Notes: a model not told the origin generated them from the sequence alone. Shown: positions 1 through 8,094, numbered from the stretch's first letter. The stretch is 53,668 nt of DNA from Lachnospiraceae bacterium (GCA_016281555.1 JAEEIV010000006.1:1-53668); one strand, 5' to 3'. A program made the numbers and translations.

Positions 1-188
1 CTGAAAAGAACGATCAGAGATGTCGTACACATCCAAAAGCCTAATGTCATTGACCCAAACAGTGCAAAAGCCCACAGGTCATCGTGAGAGTACTGCTCAA
101 AGAATCCCACCAATGCTCCGCCTATGATCCCAAAGAGTACGGTCAAGAGGAATGAACCAATTCTATTACGAAAGGCGATTCTGGTCAT
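1..188 (-). CDS. Small membrane protein, 3' part outside the window
   Basis: The reading frame begins with ATG at 188 and runs off the left edge, giving 62 residues. AAGGAGA lies a few bases upstream of the ATG and fixes the start. The visible part is Met-Thr-Arg followed by two hydrophobic stretches, roughly residues 12-28 and 40-62, joined by a short charged loop (EQYSHDD), so it is an integral membrane protein or the N-terminus of one. I do not recognise the family. The gene lies downstream of and on the same strand as the metallo-hydrolase, 72 bases away. Confidence 0.6.
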   Translation of the reverse strand, partial: MTRIAFRNRIGSFLLTVLFGIIGGALVGFFEQYSHDDLWAFALFGSMTLGFWMCTTSLIVLF

Positions 189-260
189 ATGATTCTCCTT
201 AAACTCGCGATTTATCGATGTCCCGACAAACGGGAATTTGGCTGAATCAGACGATATGTA

Positions 261-1202
261 TTATGCTCTGTTGAATTTTTCCTTGGGCTGCTTGCATCGG
301 GGACATTTCCAATCATCCGGCAAATCTTCGAAAGCTACACCTTCATGCTCTGCCGGGTCATACACATAGCCGCAGATTGAGCAGACATATTTTCCGGTGC
401 CTTCACTTTTCGGGAAATCGACTTCTGCCAGAACGGTAGGTACGGGATTGTCCAGATTTATGACCCTTTTGGTCTCCAGATTTTCGTATCCCTGCGGCGT
501 ATGCGTTCCGCAATAGACCGTCGGATGATTCCGGACAAACTCTCTCACCCGATCCAGTGTTTCGCGGGCTGCGTGGAGATCATCGAAAACCGTAGACAAC
601 TTATTTTCATAGAGCGCCTCGTCCACATATGTAACATCCCCATGGATCATATAAAACAGGCCGCCATCCTCTAAAATGACAATGCTGTTGCCGCTGGTGT
701 GGCCTTTCGCTTTGATGAAATAGATTCCGTCGCGGATCTTCTGACAAGCCGGGAAATTATAGTACGCGCCATCGGTGAACTGAACGGGGACAATATTCGG
801 AATGCCCCGAAGCTCTGCGGCAGACAGTTCATCTTCATTGACGTATATCTTTGCGTTAGGAAAAGAACGCAGTTCTCCGGAATGATCACCGTGCTTATGG
901 GTCAGAAGGATCGTCGTCACCTGTTCCGGCTTATAGCCGAGGGCGGCAAATGCTTCCATGTAGCTGGAGATATCTTTCCCTGTGTACAAGATGCTTTTTT
1001 CGTCCGGCACTTCCTCCGGCGTACCTGCGGGCAGTCCGGTATCCACAAGGATCACCTCGTCGCCGGTATCGATCAGGTAATTCTGCAGGCTCCCGCGATA
1101 GCGTACTTTGGGATCAAACCGATCCATGCCCTCCTCACCGCCAAATACGAACGGCTGTGAATAGAACCCGTCCCTTCTGAATTTTACCGCTTTGATCATC
1201 AT
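261..1202 (-). CDS. Metallo-beta-lactamase-fold hydrolase with C-terminal rubredoxin domain
   Basis: The protein has 313 residues. The N-terminal 240 form a metallo-beta-lactamase fold of the N-acyl homoserine lactonase-like type: the metal motif HKHGDH is at residues 102-107 and further ligands probably lie in GHTSGN and HGD downstream. The last 44 residues are a rubredoxin domain with CSICGY (Cys274, Cys277) and CPRC (Cys300, Cys303), which binds one iron. The second motif position is His rather than the Glu of flavodiiron proteins, so this is a zinc-hydrolase-type centre joined to an electron carrier. The frame stays open to 1286, but GGAGGTG lies 5 bases before the ATG at 1202 and a -10 box at 1292-1297 puts the transcript start near 1285, so 1202 is chosen. 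Substrate unknown. Confidence 0.88.
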   Translation of the reverse strand: MMIKAVKFRRDGFYSQPFVFGGEEGMDRFDPKVRYRGSLQNYLIDTGDEVILVDTGLPAGTPEEVPDEKSILYTGKDISSYMEAFAALGYKPEQVTTILLTHKHGDHSGELRSFPNAKIYVNEDELSAAELRGIPNIVPVQFTDGAYYNFPACQKIRDGIYFIKAKGHTSGNSIVILEDGGLFYMIHGDVTYVDEALYENKLSTVFDDLHAARETLDRVREFVRNHPTVYCGTHTPQGYENLETKRVINLDNPVPTVLAEVDFPKSEGTGKYVCSICGYVYDPAEHEGVAFEDLPDDWKCPRCKQPKEKFNRA

Positions 1203-1552
1203 GTTCGCACCTCCATTTTTATGATTCTTGATATTCTTCTCCACCACAAATCCCGATTTGTAATCCCCGAAATCATAGGCATCCACCAGTGATTATAGGA
1301 CGTTAGTGAAATTCTCTGAAACCGTTGAAAACAAAGGATTTTCTGTGATCTGCTCACTGAATCCCTTTATTAAATGTTACACCGTTTCAACAACGCCCGC
1401 GCCGCTCATAAGGGCAAAAGCAAGGGCAAGAAAAACTCATAACAGGATATAACAAGGTGTGACAATCGGGAGCCTGTGATTGCATGGTTCATCTCTTCGA
1501 ATGAGATCCATTTCATGACAAATCAACCAGGTTCTTTGCCATCGCCCCGATG
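1203..1552. other. Non-coding stretch between two minus-strand genes
   Basis: This 350-base stretch holds the leader and probable promoter of the hydrolase-rubredoxin gene at its left. A 17-codon frame at 1387-1440 has no ribosome binding site. I see no tRNA, hairpin with T-run, repeat or recognisable gene remnant in the rest. Confidence 0.5.
1292..1320 (-). promoter_or_regulatory. Possible promoter of the hydrolase-rubredoxin gene
   Basis: On the minus strand a perfect TATAAT (1292-1297) is preceded 17 bases upstream by a weak TTCAGA (1315-1320). It would give a leader of about 83 bases before the ATG at 1202. The weak -35 keeps confidence low. Confidence 0.4.
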
Positions 1553-2038
1553 CTATTTCTCACTGATTATTCTTTCAATTTGATTTGTCAACAAATCTTG
1601 AACTGTTATCCCGATTACAGTCTCCTCTGTATTAAGCATCAGCATTAACAACTTCGCATTCTCACAAACATATGTCGGGATGTAAAAGCCACTTCCAGTA
1701 TCAGCATGAGGTGATCCAACCATGTCAACAATATCCGCCAGCTTTACATCTAAATAGTTTTGTAAATCATCTGGAATAAGCAAAGTGATTCCTTTAGTGC
1801 TAATACATTGACGATCCAAAGAAAACTCGGCTTCATTAATTATTCCGTTATTTTTGTTTATTCGGACAAGGCGTCTGTTTGATGATTCATAAACCGATAG
1901 CTGACCTAAATGCAATGAAAGTTTATAGTCAAGATCATACATGCTGTTTCCTGTCTTTGTGGCAATGCAACTAACACTGATTATTCCTTGAAATGCTATT
2001 ATTAAAAAAACAAGTACACGTTTCATACTATTCTGCAT
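1553..2038 (-). CDS. Putative lipoprotein of unknown function
   Basis: The protein has 161 residues. The N-terminus is Lys/Arg followed by a hydrophobic stretch ending in SVSC near residue 24, which fits a lipoprotein signal with Cys as the lipidated residue, though the box is not ideal. The remainder is soluble and of mixed composition, with no family I recognise. Two starts are possible, ATG at 2038 and ATG at 2026 (MKRVL); neither has a convincing ribosome binding site. The gene stands alone: about 350 non-coding bases follow it and only a short frame lies upstream. It is A/T-rich like its neighbours. Confidence 0.6.
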   Translation of the reverse strand: MQNSMKRVLVFLIIAFQGIISVSCIATKTGNSMYDLDYKLSLHLGQLSVYESSNRRLVRINKNNGIINEAEFSLDRQCISTKGITLLIPDDLQNYLDVKLADIVDMVGSPHADTGSGFYIPTYVCENAKLLMLMLNTEETVIGITVQDLLTNQIERIISEK

Positions 2039-2056
2039 TTTTTTATCGACAGATGT

Positions 2057-2200
2057 TTAATTTGTTTTATTTGTTCGGTCCAACTTCGAATTGACCGACG
2101 TGATCCTGTACGGTGCACCGGTCGCTTCCCACTCATATTCTTCTTTGAAGCGGGCCAGTTCCCGAAACGCAAAATAGGCCTGCTGTTCTTCTTTGGTCAT
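2057..2200 (-). CDS. Short ORF of 47 residues, unknown or remnant
   Basis: ATG at 2200 opens a 47-codon frame that begins MTKEEQQAYF and ends with TAA at 2057. It is charged and helical in character and contains no membrane segment. A weak GAGGGGAA lies about 8 bases upstream of the ATG. No family is recognised. It may be a genuine small protein, or the surviving start of a longer gene that lost its 3' part. Confidence 0.35.
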   Translation of the reverse strand: MTKEEQQAYFAFRELARFKEEYEWEATGAPYRITSVNSKLDRTNKTN

Positions 2201-2267
2201 CTACTATTCCCCTCACAAATCCATCCGCCGAGAGTGTTTCATGGAGCAGTAGTAAATATCATTGACC

Positions 2268-2759
2268 TCACTGACTCAAAACACTCTTCCATTCCCCGAT
2301 CAGGTCTTCCAACTTCCACGCGGCATTGGCCGGGCTGGTCGACGGCAGGGCGATCGCCGTGCGTTGGATCCTGCTTTCCGTATACTTTCGATAAAAACGT
2401 TCCGCGGTCCGTCCGTTTACGACGATCTGCTTGATCGGTGCCCTGTTCAAAATGTCCGAAAGATCATTGGCAATGACGTTTTGAATACTCGCATCAGAAG
2501 ACCCTATGATGTCGCAAGACTGGATGACGTCCCAAAGCGCAATGCGGTTCCGGGTCAAAAACGCTTTTTTCTCCGGAATCGTCACCGGAACGGCTTCGCC
2601 AAACACCGCGGCAATGACCTTCCAGAATCGATTCTGCGGATGTCCGTAGAAGAAACCGGATTCCCTGGTCTTGACGGACGGAAAACTCCCGAGGATCAAT
2701 ACGCGGGAATCTTCCGTGAAAAACGGAGGTATGGGGTGTTCGATCCGACTTCTGATCAT
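2268..2759 (-). CDS. DNA-deoxyinosine glycosylase (uracil-DNA glycosylase superfamily)
   Basis: The protein has 163 residues. Enzymes of this family remove hypoxanthine from DNA to start base-excision repair of deaminated adenine. The superfamily signature is visible as LILGSFPS followed by GFFYGHPQNRFW, the typical hypoxanthine-DNA glycosylase form of motif 1, and by ALWDVIQSC and a C-terminal ALPSTSPANA block. The length fits the family. The ATG at 2759 is preceded by AAGGAT with 8 bases of spacing; the longer open frame upstream overlaps the acetyltransferase gene and is not used. It lies 22 bases downstream of the GNAT gene and is probably in the same transcript. Confidence 0.85.
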   Translation of the reverse strand: MIRSRIEHPIPPFFTEDSRVLILGSFPSVKTRESGFFYGHPQNRFWKVIAAVFGEAVPVTIPEKKAFLTRNRIALWDVIQSCDIIGSSDASIQNVIANDLSDILNRAPIKQIVVNGRTAERFYRKYTESRIQRTAIALPSTSPANAAWKLEDLIGEWKSVLSQ

Positions 2760-2781
2760 TGGCTTATCCTTCGTACACCGT

Positions 2782-3327
2782 CTACAGCGTAAGCCGCATG
2801 TAGATGAGTTCCTGAAACCCGCTCGTCCGGGAATTGAATCCCCTGGGATTTCTTCCGTATTCCTCAAAGCCAAGGGACCGGTACAGGGAAACGGCCCTCT
2901 CGTTTTCGGCAACCACGTTCAATTCCAACTGCTTATATCCGGCCTCCCCGGCGCATTTGATGCAGGCTTCCGTAAGCGCTCTGCCCAATCCCAGACCCCA
3001 GTATTCACGCAAAATGCCGATGCCGAATTCCGCCCGGTGCCGAACCTTGTAATTGGTCCCGACTGCCTCGATGCCCGCGGTTCCTGCTACCTGACCGTCC
3101 ACAAGCGCAATGATCTCGATTTCATTCGCGCTCTCCGCTTTCTCTTCCAGATATCGCGCTTCCTTTTCCGGATCGAAGCTGTTTTCATCGGGGTAAGAAA
3201 GCATATAGTCCGTTTCGGCATGGGTGGCATTGAACGTCTCGAGCACGGCGATCGCATCCGGCGCGTCACCGTTTCTCAGCCATGCTTCTTTTCCGTTTTT
3301 CAGAATGATTTTTTGACTGTATTTCAT
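2782..3327 (-). CDS. GNAT-family N-acetyltransferase
   Basis: The protein has 181 residues and a single GNAT domain that transfers an acetyl group from acetyl-CoA to an unknown amine. The acetyl-CoA binding region is GILREYWGLGLGRALTEA, near residues 110-127, followed by the typical ELNVVAENERAVSLYRSLGF beta-alpha segment near the C-terminus. The start at 3327 has AGGA about 9 bases upstream and overlaps the stop of a 34-codon frame as ATGA, suggesting translational coupling. An open frame extends to 3522, but that part has no support. The substrate cannot be told from sequence; proteins of this subtype are often RimI-like or detoxifying. Confidence 0.88.
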   Translation of the reverse strand: MKYSQKIILKNGKEAWLRNGDAPDAIAVLETFNATHAETDYMLSYPDENSFDPEKEARYLEEKAESANEIEIIALVDGQVAGTAGIEAVGTNYKVRHRAEFGIGILREYWGLGLGRALTEACIKCAGEAGYKQLELNVVAENERAVSLYRSLGFEEYGRNPRGFNSRTSGFQELIYMRLTL

Positions 3328-3428
3328 ATATTTTTCCTGCTTTCCAGAATCGCGCCCTGTTTTCGCAATGCTTCCCGAAGCACAGAAACGTTCACTTCTT
3401 TCGGAAGCACGTTTTCGCTGATTGCCAT
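3324..3428 (-). CDS. Short ORF of 34 residues coupled to the GNAT gene
   Basis: ATG at 3428 opens a 34-codon frame of helical, charged character (it contains VLREALRKQGAILESRKN) whose TGA overlaps the ATG of the acetyltransferase. The frame is closed by a stop 6 codons upstream of the ATG, and no clear ribosome binding site precedes it. It may be a coupling peptide or the C-terminal remnant of a lost gene. I cannot assign a function. Confidence 0.3.
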   Translation of the reverse strand: MAISENVLPKEVNVSVLREALRKQGAILESRKNI

Positions 3429-3503
3429 GGAAGCGTGACGGTTTCAAACGATTTGATTTTTCCGAACAAATTGAAAATGTTCCGCATATTCGTCGAATGC
3501 CTC

Positions 3504-3839
3504 TTAGTACGATTGCAGCCAATGATCCGCCTCTGCTCTGGAATGAAAGACGATCACTTGTTTTTCAGGGTATCGTTTGAAAAGGTCCAGAAGGACCGGT
3601 TTGTTCTGCGATTCGTATTTCTTGACAAGTTCCACCAGTTCCGGATCGAGTTCCCCGAGCTTTGAATCAAAGTCCTCTCTTGAGATGTGCGTTCGGTCTG
3701 CTTTCCACCAGACGTTGTCCAAATGGTAGAGAGGCAATCCCGAAAGATCGTGGAGGCGGGCGGCAAAAGTGCTCTTCCCACTTCCGGCACACCCCAGAAC
3801 GAGTACTTTTTGCATGATCAGTTTGTCATTCTCTTTCAT
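3504..3839 (-). pseudogene. P-loop kinase of the FlaR / topology-modulation type with the middle missing
   Basis: The 111-residue product begins like the adenylate-kinase-related 'DNA topology modulation' proteins: LVLGCAGSGKSTFA (Walker A), then LYHLDNVWWKADRTHISREDFD. It ends like them too, with LLDLFKRYPEKQVIVFHSRAEADHWL. Between these the expected block of some 60 residues, which normally carries the WIIDGNY and LLD/R lid segments, is absent, and the two parts join in frame near residue 65. As far as I know the family is normally about 170 residues. The start may be ATG at 3839 or 3815. It is probably the first gene of the unit running to 2268. Loss of the lid segment suggests it is inactive. 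Confidence 0.65.
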
Positions 3840-3908
3840 CGCGTTCAGAATCCTTTATTACCGATTTTTGAACTTCAATAAACCTATTAATCCGAATCCA
3901 GCAATGAC

Positions 3909-3938
3909 ATTTTATCACGCCCTAAAATCATTTTACAA
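3909..3938 (-). promoter_or_regulatory. Probable promoter of the kinase-GNAT-glycosylase unit
   Basis: On the minus strand TTGTAA (3933-3938) and TAAAAT (3909-3914) are separated by 18 bases, about 70 bases before the first start codon at 3839. Confidence 0.55.
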
Positions 3939-3941
3939 GAT

Positions 3942-4733
3942 TTATTTGCCGGAATAATTCTTGATTAATTCTTCCAAAGTGTCGGAATCACACTGATAAT
4001 CAATGATGCGACCAACTGACTTTTCACTTTGATTTAGATCAACAAACACTGATACTGAATTCATCACAATCTCATAATTTCCCGAAGAATAGACTATACG
4101 GACTGCTTCGTGACCGAATTCCGGAAACGGTGGATTCGTGTTTTTTCTGAAAACAATCTGTCGAAACGAATCGAGAAAAGCATTCAGTTCATTTCCTGTC
4201 ACTCTGGAAATGACTTCGAAAGAATATTCATCTTCAGCGTTGACGATTTCAACTGCTGTGATTTCCTGCTCCGACTCACTGAAAGGAAAAGATCCCTGCT
4301 CAACCGGGGCAGAATACTCGTGAATAAGATCAAGCAATTCGCTATCACTGCAAGTAAGCCATTTCCGCATTAGACAATTGTTTCCGTTCTCGTCGATATA
4401 TCCGTAAACTGCAAGTTTGCCATTCAAGACTTCGTAATTTCCACCATTATATGTGATCCGAATCGCTTCTGTTGACGTTCCATATATTCCGGGCAATTCC
4501 TGGAATTCGATATCCTGAAACGCCTTCAAGAAGGAAGACAATGATAAAAACGGCACCTCCGATTCGGCCTGAAAGACAGTCGGGTCGTCTATGTCTATTC
4601 TTCCGAACTCGATACTTTTTATAATACTGCGCGATTCACTGAAAGAATAGGAACTCCCCCGCTGAACCATCTCACATCCTGAGAGCAAAAGCAAAAACAC
4701 ACATACTCCCATCCATACTGTAATTCTTTTCAT
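3942..4733 (-). CDS. Lipoprotein with two copies of an unknown domain
   Basis: The protein has 263 residues with a clear lipoprotein signal ending LLLLSGC. The mature part is an internal duplication: both halves start with an SFSES or PFSES stretch, then carry a segment ending in an F..F..I.F helix, an AIRI.Y..GNYE or AVRIVYSSGNYE strand pair, and a D(S)ELL.LI.EYS or DTLEELIKNYS helix. I know no name for this domain. ATG at 4733 is chosen because GGTGA stands 5 bases upstream; the in-frame ATG at 4745 has no proper spacing. One base separates it from the stop of the preceding regulator gene. It is the last gene of the five-gene A/T-rich cassette. Confidence 0.75.
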   Translation of the reverse strand: MKRITVWMGVCVFLLLLSGCEMVQRGSSYSFSESRSIIKSIEFGRIDIDDPTVFQAESEVPFLSLSSFLKAFQDIEFQELPGIYGTSTEAIRITYNGGNYEVLNGKLAVYGYIDENGNNCLMRKWLTCSDSELLDLIHEYSAPVEQGSFPFSESEQEITAVEIVNAEDEYSFEVISRVTGNELNAFLDSFRQIVFRKNTNPPFPEFGHEAVRIVYSSGNYEIVMNSVSVFVDLNQSEKSVGRIIDYQCDSDTLEELIKNYSGK

Positions 4734-4734
4734 A

Positions 4735-5427
4735 TCAGTCACCATTCCTTTTTTTACACTTCATCCGTAGCCATCCAAATGCAAACCCCAAAAAAAGGTA
4801 AGCCGGCCAACCATAATAGTTGATATAGGTAAATGCATTGAGCCACGGAGCAAACTGAATCAATCGAACGGCAAATCCGGCCGCACCGGGAATCAGTATT
4901 TGCATTCCGACCGTCAAGCCGACAAACAGGGACAAGAACATAAATCCGGCGATTAGGCAGAGAAAAACAATTCGCCACAATCGGCGCTTCTTTCTTTTTG
5001 CTCTCCGCTTTATGACTAAACGAATAACACTCTCAACTTCCACACCAACAACAAATAACAACAACGGGCGAATAAACCCGACCGAAAACAAAAAAAGACT
5101 ATCTTTACCGGTACCATATAGCCAAACTGAAAAATAATGGACTGCAAGACATAATCCTCCTAGCAATCCCGCAAGCACAAGATGGATAATCGCTTTTTTC
5201 CTTCTGCCGGACTGCTCAACAGCATCCGCTTCTGCATCTAGCAATTCCTCCACCGGAACATTGAAAATCTCTGCCAAAGACATCAGGATTGTCAAATCCG
5301 GCTTTGTCTTTCCTCTTTCGTAATTTGATATGGCTTGACGGGACAAGGATAGTTTCTCGGCCAAATCTTCCTGAGTCATTCCATCATCATCCCGAAGTTT
5401 TCTGATTTTCGAACCAATCTCATCCAT
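4735..5427 (-). CDS. XRE-type transcription regulator with four membrane segments
   Basis: The protein has 230 residues. Residues 1-60 form a Cro/C1-type helix-turn-helix (GMTQEDLAEKLSLSRQAISN is the recognition region). Four hydrophobic segments follow, separated by a strongly basic loop (KRRAKRKKRR), so the DNA-binding domain is tethered to the inner face of the membrane. No ligand domain is visible outside. ATG at 5427 is chosen because family members begin a few residues before the first helix; ATG at 5445 is the alternative and overlaps the preceding gene by 13 bases. Either way translation is likely coupled to the larger regulator upstream. Confidence 0.82.
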   Translation of the reverse strand: MDEIGSKIRKLRDDDGMTQEDLAEKLSLSRQAISNYERGKTKPDLTILMSLAEIFNVPVEELLDAEADAVEQSGRRKKAIIHLVLAGLLGGLCLAVHYFSVWLYGTGKDSLFLFSVGFIRPLLLFVVGVEVESVIRLVIKRRAKRKKRRLWRIVFLCLIAGFMFLSLFVGLTVGMQILIPGAAGFAVRLIQFAPWLNAFTYINYYGWPAYLFLGFAFGWLRMKCKKRNGD

Positions 5428-5432
5428 ACAGT

Positions 5433-6749
5433 TTATCGATTCCATTCCGTATTGATACTGATGATGCGCTTACCATCGTCTGTCTGCAATTCACCCGAAA
5501 TCCGGATTCCAGCATAGAAAAGATCATCATCAAAATAGCATGCACTCCATGAGTCCGGAGTTTTCCACTCCATGTTTCGAGACAACAATGATTCCCTGGA
5601 CATTTGCAATGGATGTGCTGCATCCAGAAAATAGACCCTGAATTCAGCTTCGGAGATGCCCTCCGTCGTTTTTCCCTCTGTGTATCGAATTCTCACATTT
5701 TTTAATACATATCCCGGCTCCTGGTTTTGCTTTTCTGTTTCAACTATGATTTCCACCGCACAACGTATTGATTCCGGTAAGGAATTCATCTCGGACATCC
5801 ACTCTTCCTGTTCAAGAAAGGCCATTGCTTTCATATAATCGCGAATCGAATCATTATTATCTTTTTCATCCAAAACAAAACATCTGATTCGTTTGTCGCC
5901 CAAAGCAGTTTCTCCTCGAGGCAGCCATTCATTCTCACTGCACAAATAATAGACCATACCGCCTTCGCTGTATTCCCATATAGATGTCTGTTCGAATTTA
6001 TCATATTGCTTCTCTTTCGGCATCAGAACAACAACCGAGAGAACCATAGCAATCAACATAAAAACGATAAGTAACTGCCAAAATGATTTTCCTTTTTCCA
6101 CGGTTTTAGCCTGAATCAATAATGTTTGAAGAGAGCAACCAGATAAAAAGGCCAGTGGTGCCATTTTCAAGGATAACTTGTAGCACTCATATCCAATGCC
6201 GGTTCCAAAAGTGAATCCACCGCCGATTCCACCGAGTGCATTAATGATCATCAGCAAAAAAGCAAATAAAGTGAGGGCTGTAAAACAACCCAGCCCCCAC
6301 TCGAATGTACGAGACGCCAACCGATGTCTTCTGGCAAACATCCGTCGAAAAAGAATCGAAACGATCACCCCGCTGATGATCATTGCCGGCAGAAACAATA
6401 CGCCGTTCCATATAATGACTCCGATCGGTAACGGCCGGATTAATCTGACGATCACCCATAAAACCAGCATCAGCCCCCAAAGTGAGATCAATACTATAAG
6501 AGAACACAAAACCGTAGGCCGCTCTGATTGTTCCTCACTTTTTTCATTTTCTTTACGCAAAAGGGAGCCTGCGTCAACACTCAACGCTTCCGCGATCTGT
6601 TTCAGCATTTTTACGTCAGGAACTGTTGTACCAAGTTCATAATTTGATACTGTCTGTCTGCTGACGCCGAGTGAATCCGCTAAATCCTGTTGGGACAGTT
6701 TATACTTTTGTCTGAGTTCTCGAATCTTCTCTCCGATGGATGATTCCAT
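5433..6749 (-). CDS. XRE-type regulator, membrane-spanning, with C-terminal sensor-like domain
   Basis: The protein has 438 residues. Residues 5-62 are a Cro/C1-type helix-turn-helix (LSQQDLADSLGVSRQTVSN). Residues about 80-241 hold some five hydrophobic segments. The last 195 residues are soluble, with many aromatic and acidic residues and no known signature. With a cytoplasmic N-terminus and five crossings the C-terminal domain would lie outside the cell, giving a one-component sensor that couples an outside signal to DNA binding. That topology is inference. No clear ribosome binding site precedes the ATG; the gene starts 17 bases after the lipoprotein gene and is probably read through. The smaller regulator next to it has a related DNA-binding domain but no sensor. 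Confidence 0.8.
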   Translation of the reverse strand: MESSIGEKIRELRQKYKLSQQDLADSLGVSRQTVSNYELGTTVPDVKMLKQIAEALSVDAGSLLRKENEKSEEQSERPTVLCSLIVLISLWGLMLVLWVIVRLIRPLPIGVIIWNGVLFLPAMIISGVIVSILFRRMFARRHRLASRTFEWGLGCFTALTLFAFLLMIINALGGIGGGFTFGTGIGYECYKLSLKMAPLAFLSGCSLQTLLIQAKTVEKGKSFWQLLIVFMLIAMVLSVVVLMPKEKQYDKFEQTSIWEYSEGGMVYYLCSENEWLPRGETALGDKRIRCFVLDEKDNNDSIRDYMKAMAFLEQEEWMSEMNSLPESIRCAVEIIVETEKQNQEPGYVLKNVRIRYTEGKTTEGISEAEFRVYFLDAAHPLQMSRESLLSRNMEWKTPDSWSACYFDDDLFYAGIRISGELQTDDGKRIISINTEWNR

Positions 6750-6766
6750 AATTATACACGGGCGAA

Positions 6767-7870
6767 TTATCTGACAACGCCCAATCCTTTCAGAATGTAA
6801 TACAGACTGTCTGAAGACAATTGAGACAATTCGTCAGCGATCCCGTAGGATCCGGAATAAGTCAGATGTATCACAAAGGAATTGTCCTTCTGCCAGATCT
6901 GAACCGATGTATTTCGCGGCATAAGCGATGCAAACAATTCAGTGTCAATGCTTTTGACCGCCCTGTTGCTTTGATAAAAGAAATGGACATTGTGTCGCTT
7001 TCCTCCCGACAATATGGCACTGTTCACATCGATCGGACCGTAATATGGATCATAATCTGGTGATTCAGTCAGGCAGAGAGTCAGGCCCTCCCCACATTCA
7101 TCACGGATGTCAGATAATTGCCGAACTTCCCATAAGCCGTCTTCATTTCTGACAACCAATGCTATTTTGTTCAATGCTGCGTCGGGAGAATCTCCCACAA
7201 CTCTCCATTCGAATCCTTTGCCGTCCACACCGGACGCAAGGATTCCGGTTCCCGTCTTCATCACACTAAATCCTTCCCGGGCCATCACCTCCATGAAACC
7301 GTCATTGTCCTGAAACAGTTCCACAAACTCCGGCGATAAAGACCGATCGCCTGCAGTATTCTGGTCTCTGTAGAGGAAGATACCATACCCGAAGAATTGC
7401 ACTTTCAAATCCAGCATTTTCTTTTGATTCTCTTCCTCATGTGACGGATCCGTATCTGCTTTTAATTCCTCAAACTCCTTCCACAGGGCATCCATCTTAT
7501 CCGCAAGCACTTTTGCATGCACGTAAGGAACCACCGTTCGAGGCATTTGATCATAATGGTTCAATACGGCTTGACGCTCAGCACTGCGATCCGGTTCTGC
7601 CAAAGTGAAGTATCTGGGTGCAATCTCAGCAATTTTCCGACACACTTCGGTCATGTCCGCGTCTGAATCCATATCGCCTGCCCATGATAACGGCATAACG
7701 CGGTCATATTGATCGACCAGTTCTTTCAATTCCTCAAACAGCTGTTCCGCTTCGGATGTCGGAGCATTATCGACATCGCCGGATACATCAGCATTGTTCC
7801 TGCATCCGATAGGAAAGGCAAGGATAAGAATAGAAAAGAACACTGCAAATGCCAATAACGATTTCTTCAT
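6767..7870 (-). CDS. Lipoprotein of unknown function
   Basis: The protein has 367 residues and starts MKKSLLAF followed by a hydrophobic stretch ending in FPIGC, which I read as the lipidation site. The N-terminal third of the mature protein is helical and acidic (several EE and KEFEELK stretches); the C-terminal two thirds look like mixed alpha/beta with a final helix pair. I do not recognise the family. GGAG lies 5 bases before ATG at 7870, which decides the start over the longer frame to 7894. It follows the small secreted peptide gene by 20 bases and precedes the large XRE sensor by 17, so it is a candidate partner of that sensor at the cell surface. Confidence 0.75.
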   Translation of the reverse strand: MKKSLLAFAVFFSILILAFPIGCRNNADVSGDVDNAPTSEAEQLFEELKELVDQYDRVMPLSWAGDMDSDADMTEVCRKIAEIAPRYFTLAEPDRSAERQAVLNHYDQMPRTVVPYVHAKVLADKMDALWKEFEELKADTDPSHEEENQKKMLDLKVQFFGYGIFLYRDQNTAGDRSLSPEFVELFQDNDGFMEVMAREGFSVMKTGTGILASGVDGKGFEWRVVGDSPDAALNKIALVVRNEDGLWEVRQLSDIRDECGEGLTLCLTESPDYDPYYGPIDVNSAILSGGKRHNVHFFYQSNRAVKSIDTELFASLMPRNTSVQIWQKDNSFVIHLTYSGSYGIADELSQLSSDSLYYILKGLGVVR

Positions 7871-7890
7871 TTTTTCTCCGTCCCTATTAT

Positions 7891-8094
7891 TCAACGTCCA
7901 ATCCTGTTGTCAGTTAACATCAGTTTTGTCAACATCTCTGCCCTTAAATCAAGCAATGCTTCTGTTGCAGCGAACCTATTGTCTGTCGCTCTATTAAAAT
8001 CGCTTTCTGAAGCCCTAACTTGAATCCCTGAAATCGACATGATTGCCAAAACGCCCGCGACCAAGAAACATAAAACCCGATTACTTTTTTTCAT
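7891..8094 (-). CDS. Small secreted protein with signal peptide
   Basis: The product has 67 residues. MKKSNR is followed by a hydrophobic core and a likely signal-peptidase site after VRA near residue 28, leaving a mature peptide of about 39 residues that is helical and ends NRIGR. GGAGG lies 9 bases before ATG at 8094; the frame open to 8118 has no such site. It is the first gene of the A/T-rich cassette. It might be a signalling peptide or a small partner of the lipoproteins, but nothing in the sequence proves either. No double-glycine leader is present. Confidence 0.65.
   Translation of the reverse strand: MKKSNRVLCFLVAGVLAIMSISGIQVRASESDFNRATDNRFAATEALLDLRAEMLTKLMLTDNRIGR

Noticed and set aside
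1387-1440. A 17-codon Cys/Pro-rich frame on the minus strand.
   Set aside because: It has no ribosome binding site and no relation to a neighbouring gene.
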